The notes beneath the pieces are model-generated. The model did not search any database. It saw only the letters and a program-made list of their open reading frames with translations, and was not told the origin of the DNA. Both the position numbers and the translations under genes were made by a program. From NCBI GenBank assembly GCA_000997465.1, contig LCBW01000009.1:1-18998 (forward strand): a stretch of 18,998 nt of DNA, written 5' to 3'. The stretch comes from Parcubacteria group bacterium GW2011_GWC1_41_7 (GTDB taxonomy: Bacteria; Patescibacteriota; Minisyncoccia; UBA6257; HR35). The first letter of the stretch is position 1. Every line of letters begins with the position of its first letter. Positions 16,701 through 18,998 of this stretch are shown here, piece after piece.

Positions 16701-17116
16701 GCATCAGTCATACCCAATGCCTTCAATAAAACGGTAAGCTGTGCTGTTGTTGCTGAGTCAACACCACCGGTTGTTGATCCTCCGGTTGATCCTGAAACTG
16801 CGTTCTTTAATGCCGCGATACCCTTAGGACCCAAATTCATACCATCCCAAGTCATGTTCACTGTGTTCTTGTAGAACGCAACGACTGCTGTTTTGGTCTG
16901 TCCTCCATAGTATCCGGTTGCTCCTGCTGGGATGCTTGATCCCGCTTGGATTAAGCATGCTTGTACGTTGGTAACAGCTGATCCTTTCTGTCCGTATTTA
17001 ACGGGTGTCAAAGAAGCTGCATTGCACGATGCTGCTTGCACCAAACCTGCAGGGATTGACGACCATAAGATAGTCGCAAATACCACACCTAGTGTGAGTG
17101 CTCTTGACCTTTTCAT
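13751..17116 (-). CDS. large secreted surface (S-layer-like) protein with N-terminal peptidoglycan-binding-like domain
   Basis: About 1121 residues. I start it at ATG 17114-17116, where a clean signal peptide begins (MKRSRALTLGVVF, cleavage near AQA-type LVQA/AS at residue 28). AAAGG lies about 12 bases upstream. The longer TTG start at 17149 would only add a charged WRWRRK leader. Residues 31-107 resemble a PG_binding_1 domain (YGQKGSAVTNVQACLIQAG, then GYYGGQTKTAVVAFY, then LGPKGIAALK), with Cys31 and Cys54 able to form a disulfide. A helix at 123-148 and a GSGNT-repeat linker follow. The rest is a chain of Thr/Ser/Val-rich beta-sandwich-like domains without further motifs. The promoter, terminator and length suggest a major cell-surface protein. 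It could be an S-layer, adhesin or stalk component; the sequence does not decide. Confidence 0.8.
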   Translation of the reverse strand: MKRSRALTLGVVFATILWSSIPAGLVQAASCNAASLTPVKYGQKGSAVTNVQACLIQAGSSIPAGATGYYGGQTKTAVVAFYKNTVNMTWDGMNLGPKGIAALKNAVSGSTGGSTTGGVDSATTAQLTVLLKALGMTDAQIAAVLASLGGTGSGNTGSGNTGTTVPGTLTVALDSSTPGSRVVPVSASNVELMKVMLTGTGNITSIAFKRTGPGATTDFSNVYLYDGDSRLTTGRTINSQTHTVTFTGLSLAVSGSKVLTLSADIYSSAGSNQHQFQLVSASDVTADTTVGGTFPLTSNTIGFSAASAGTATVEKTGSLANPNIGQVGAKLSEFKITAGSTEDIEVRRVALYYAGSLSRSNLTNLVLKQAGVTVATGVAINSKDLLVLTFTSPFAMEKGAVRTFELYGDISASAKSSETIKFYVDDSSDVYALGKQYGYGVGITRTGFDSDTSDHHVLTLQGGDITITFNGPAASDVAVRGQDVTVLDFTIASVNNVEIRNLRLGATTTLLDVSGEGFNDLKVKNQATGAVLTNSTDVTTSTSVVFTDPISIAAGQSIRMIVTTDIDSDDDASDTLRVNLNAFGASDIKNLDNNQYVAVANIVPNGVAGNLMTVKAPDLEISLAGSPASATTTAGASNVPLLAINAKAIADTIKITQLVFDGTNSSGSSTISSDLTSLGVYDGTTLVSTLKSVDSSTKKVTFDNLNINISQGAQKTLTVKASNLSTGASNGNNYYFTITPSTQVTAVDSNGNTLSGLSATVVNTGGTTKVGIATPSITFTKVTNVNVSDAGVVGGNGEVTLAEFDAYAQNGDALIKKFAVGVNNTATPEATTTLAEEVSALKVYINGTLKATQTPDGSGTYAGIARIENTSGIFTIPSNSTVRVTIKGQLNDIGNTGGKGASGSNVYAYLPATTTASFEATAGTQTLTDATGLGANAVGNQKVAYKAYPVITKLDIGTDKLSAAEHTLAKFRVTATGGEISFKKFGFLMTLTNATVSTSTGLKILRNGTELTTDVKSITAVTGGTSTIILSSEDTIASGSSADYEIKATFTTVPSANTASASAQMQIVSDAALITPTTYAAASTSYMVWSDKSAGGHSETTSDWANNKLLKTLTDTWIRSN
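16634..16663. repeat. tandem 15-base repeat encoding the GSGNT linker
   Basis: Two perfect 15-base units are followed by a partial third. They encode GSGNT repeats joining the N-terminal domains to the beta-rich body of the surface protein. The in-frame unit length would let the linker vary by slippage without breaking the gene. Confidence 0.85.
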
Positions 17117-17272
17117 AATAATATTGACCTTTCTTCTCCAGCGCCACAAAATATTTCGGACGCTGAAGGTGGATTTTTTTGAAATCCTTAATATGCGAAC
17201 TTTAATATTAATTAATTACAATAAATAAGTTTTCCAATGCCATTGCACTATACTTCGACCTGGTTATCAATC

Positions 17273-17300
17273 ATTATAGGATATGCCGCCCCAAAGTCAA
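17273..17300 (-). promoter_or_regulatory. strong sigma70-type promoter of the surface-protein gene
   Basis: On the minus strand -35 TTGACT (17295-17300) and a perfect -10 TATAAT (17273-17278) are 16 bases apart. Transcription would start near 17266 and give a leader of about 150 bases, unusually long next to the near-leaderless genes around it. Confidence 0.8.
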
Positions 17301-17395
17301 GGAAAGTGTGGATAATAGCAAATATTTCGTAAATAAACGGTTTTTTGACTATTCTTTTCATTGTGATATAAAAAATGGCTATTTTCCTTACTATT

Positions 17396-17521
17396 TTATT
17401 CTCTTCGCAAAATCGGCCTTTTTGACATATATATAAAATAGTTTTCTTTTAGCTCCCCTCGGTATAAAAATGCTGCCAGAACAATTTTAATCCTTGAACT
17501 GGGTGCGTCTGATTTATCCAC
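17396..17521 (-). CDS. possible 41-residue small protein, unrecognised
   Basis: A GTG-started frame (17519-17521) runs to TAA at 17396-17398. GGGG lies five bases upstream and could serve as a weak Shine-Dalgarno. The product would be basic with an aliphatic middle (KIVLAAFLYRGELKENYF). I recognise no family. It sits in an AT-rich spacer upstream of the surface-protein promoter. Chance is a reasonable explanation at this length. Confidence 0.15.
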   Translation of the reverse strand: MDKSDAPSSRIKIVLAAFLYRGELKENYFIYMSKRPILRRE

Positions 17522-17612
17522 TTTTTATCCCCAAAGAGCTTTTACTTGCTTTTGCCTTTTTTGACCTTAATGCCCTGCGCGCTTTCTTTGCCTCCTTGTA
17601 TATTATATATTA

Positions 17613-17644
17613 GTATAGAAGGTACACTATGCAACATTCTATAC
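17613..17644. repeat. 8-bp inverted repeat, operator-like
   Basis: GTATAGAA (17613-17620) and TTCTATAC (17637-17644) are exact reverse complements separated by 16 bases. On the plus strand the left arm overlaps a possible -10 (TAGTAT, 17 bases after TTGCCT). It could be a regulator site or a small hairpin in the 3' region of the CYTH gene. Confidence 0.4.
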
Positions 17645-17699
17645 AATGCGAAGCGCTTCTTTTGTCTTAACCGAAATAGTGCAGTCGCATTTATTTTTA

Positions 17700-18263
17700 C
17701 TATTCAGTAAGTCTCTCCCAGTTTTCCTTGTAATAATGGTATTTTTTCTCAAATTCCTCTCGAGGAGTGAGAGAAACGCCCAATTCTTTCATTTTTTCTT
17801 TCAAAAATGTAAGTATTTCTTCCCTCTGTTCATCATCTGCCATTTTTTCAAGCTCCAAAATCATGCCATATCCACGTGTATTATCAAGACATACGGTTAT
17901 GCCGTCCCATAAAAAGGTTATGCGCTTACGAAACCATTTGATATAGGGCCTACAATCAAGTTCCTCAAAAAATATCACTATTTTATTAAAATCTTTCGGA
18001 TTAATTGGGATTTCTATTTCCTCTCGCGCTTCATCGTGTACAACCCCTTTTTTCATCCATATTTTTGCGCTCGCAATGCCTCTTTGTATCCGCACATCAT
18101 TTTCTTTTTGTTTATCGCTTATTGCTTCCCGTTTATTGCTTTGCAGATACCACGTTTCTTGGTCTTCTTCGCTCAAAAATTTACCGTGCTCTTTAAAAAA
18201 ATTCAGCAACCGATCATACTCTTCTTGCAAAAGAAAGCTCCTAATTTCAACCTCAATATTCAT
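17700..18263 (-). CDS. CYTH-domain protein (triphosphate tunnel enzyme-like)
   Basis: A 187-residue protein matching the CYTH/triphosphate-tunnel fold. The N-terminal signature is ExExR (Glu4, Glu6, Arg8) instead of the more common ExExK. It is followed by a basic strand VRIQR (57-61), KIWMKKG (67-73), EEIEI (81-85), and WFRKR (110-114). Next come VCLDNTRGYG (124-133) with Asp127, and LELEK (136-140). The alternating acidic and basic residues line a tunnel that binds metal and a triphosphate. Family members include class IV adenylate cyclase, thiamine triphosphatase and polyphosphatases; the substrate here is unknown. The start is ATG 18261-18263, with GGAAG close upstream. It is divergent from the DUF218-like gene across 38 bases and ends with TAG at 17700-17702. 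Confidence 0.8.
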   Translation of the reverse strand: MNIEVEIRSFLLQEEYDRLLNFFKEHGKFLSEEDQETWYLQSNKREAISDKQKENDVRIQRGIASAKIWMKKGVVHDEAREEIEIPINPKDFNKIVIFFEELDCRPYIKWFRKRITFLWDGITVCLDNTRGYGMILELEKMADDEQREEILTFLKEKMKELGVSLTPREEFEKKYHYYKENWERLTE

Positions 18264-18301
18264 ACTTCCATTTTATCATTACCTATATAATATTGAGAAG
18301 C
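18264..18301. promoter_or_regulatory. divergent promoter region, CYTH gene / DUF218-like gene
   Basis: Only 38 bases separate two divergent starts. The plus strand has TATAAT at 18286-18291, about 11 bases before the DUF218-like ATG. The minus strand has TAAAAT at 18270-18275, a few bases before the CYTH ATG. If used, both give nearly leaderless transcripts and compete for the same DNA. No clear -35 boxes are seen. Confidence 0.35.
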
Positions 18302-18998
18302 ATGGAAAAAATTCCTCGCCATTTAGATTCTTCCCCGCATCCCGACGAACCTTTACAAAAAGAACAACTTCCTGTAAAAAGCCGCATTTTAGTTATGCTT
18401 GGTGCGCGCATGATTAATCCAAAAGGACTTGAAAATTGGCAATTTCCTCTTTTTATTTCACACGACACTGATTCATCAACTCCCCCGCCAGGGGAGATTT
18501 CAGGAGGATTTTCGCGCATGCGCGGAGTGCAGTCAGAATACGAACAATTTCAAAAAGAAAATCCATCCCAAAAAATGATTGTTTTGGTCACTGGAGGAAA
18601 GGAGAAAGATGGATCTTCACGTGCGGACGAAGCCGCTCGCCAGTTAATTTCGCGGTATGGATTGCCTGAAAATTCAGTGATTTCATTAGGCAGTACTGGA
18701 TCAACCCTTGGTAATGCTGGCGCAACCGTTGAGTATATTCGCGCCCATCAAGAAGAATTGGGTGCCATTGATACGATTGAAATTGCAACCAACGAATACC
18801 ATATGCTTCGCGCGTGGGTTATGTTTACTAAAAGCATATGCGAGCTCACCACAAAAACCCAACCAGAAATTGCTTCTGAAGATATTGCGCGCATTGAAGA
18901 AATTTTTCATAAAGCTCTTCGGGCGCAAGATACATATTCACCTTCTCTTGTGAAGGAAACACGCATACAGGTTATGACCATTTTAGAACCTTATTTTA
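18302..18998 (+). CDS. YdcF/DUF218-like protein, partial (runs off the window)
   Basis: Open from ATG 18302-18304 to the last base of the window (232 codons, no stop reached), so it is truncated by the window edge. After a Pro-rich N-terminal tail (1-26) the DUF218 pattern appears: ILVMLGARM (29-37), then SRMRGVQSEYEQF, then MIVLVTGGKEKDGSSRADEAARQ. After that come RYGLPENSVISLGSTGSTLGNAGATVEYI and IDTIEIATNEYHMLRA. The VTGG, S/T-x-x-GNA and late His-containing strand fit the YdcF-type Rossmann-like fold, whose biochemical role is poorly defined (some relatives act near the envelope). There is no N-terminal signal or membrane helix, so this version looks cytoplasmic. It is divergent from the CYTH gene. 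The family call is fairly confident, the function unknown. Confidence 0.75.
   Translation, partial: MEKIPRHLDSSPHPDEPLQKEQLPVKSRILVMLGARMINPKGLENWQFPLFISHDTDSSTPPPGEISGGFSRMRGVQSEYEQFQKENPSQKMIVLVTGGKEKDGSSRADEAARQLISRYGLPENSVISLGSTGSTLGNAGATVEYIRAHQEELGAIDTIEIATNEYHMLRAWVMFTKSICELTTKTQPEIASEDIARIEEIFHKALRAQDTYSPSLVKETRIQVMTILEPYF

Larger units (their letters stand above)
17117..17699. other. 583-base noncoding region with the surface-protein leader and AT-rich spacer
   Basis: From the surface-protein start outward it holds a leader of about 150 bases with two small hairpins. These are GGATTT/AAATCC at 17171-17187, and CAGCG/CGCTG just before the Shine-Dalgarno. The promoter at 17273-17300 follows, then AT-rich DNA with one short GTG frame (17396-17521) and an inverted repeat at 17613-17644. 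No conserved gene is recognised. Confidence 0.6.

Noticed and set aside
17646..17912. 88-residue plus-strand open frame overlapping the CYTH gene
   Set aside because: It is mostly the antisense shadow of the well-supported CYTH gene.

Overview
The window looks like a piece of a Patescibacteria/CPR genome, most likely Parcubacteria-like. This rests on gene content and style: a compact rpoB-rpoC pair, a cobalamin-dependent class II ribonucleotide reductase (NrdJ), tRNAs without an encoded CCA, few clear Shine-Dalgarno sites, an O-antigen-ligase-type polymerase with a TPR-like tail, and a large secreted Ser/Thr-rich surface protein with an N-terminal peptidoglycan-binding-like domain. The standard code fits: nrdJ ends at TGA directly after its cysteine tail, and no long frame needs internal TGA. 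The lineage is inferred from these traits, not from a search.

Layout. Nearly everything is on the minus strand. 12-569: HD-domain phosphohydrolase. 628-1004: tRNA-Gly(TCC) and tRNA-Asp(GTC), separated by about 230 bases holding a tRNA-Gly remnant and several perfect or near-perfect hairpins. 1048-1081: rpoC terminator. 1105-4547 rpoC and 4557-7746 rpoB form an operon with a strong sigma70-type promoter at 7828-7856. 7857-8261: noncoding, with a 121-base inverted-repeat element and a 33-base copy of the nrdJ 3' end. 8262-10958: nrdJ. 10959-11386: noncoding but strongly structured. 11387-13624: O-antigen ligase/polymerase-like membrane protein. 13691-13719: strong terminator. 13751-17116: surface protein with a strong promoter at 17273-17300. 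17117-17699: leader and AT-rich spacer. 17700-18263: CYTH-domain protein. From 18302 to the window end, on the plus strand: a YdcF/DUF218-like protein, cut by the window edge.

The most striking property is that three normally essential genes are each interrupted once. rpoB lacks about 20 highly conserved residues at a frameshift, rpoC lacks about 55 at a frameshift, and nrdJ has a single in-frame TAA where the family usually has an aromatic residue. The two long non-housekeeping genes (745 and about 1121 codons) are intact. Because the rpoB and rpoC lesions delete conserved residues, simple recoding cannot restore normal proteins. Assembly deletion, strain mixture or true decay must be separated with reads.

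The second area of interest is the DNA around nrdJ. A 33-base direct repeat of its 3' end resembles an attachment-site footprint, a hairpin element abuts the outer copy, and a small frame ends in the same NrdJ tail. Upstream of nrdJ lies a long structured region with two mutually exclusive stems, a candidate cis-regulatory or small RNA.

Functionally the window joins transcription (rpoBC), DNA precursor synthesis (nrdJ), translation (tRNAs) and a cell-surface module (glycan polymerase/ligase plus major surface protein).
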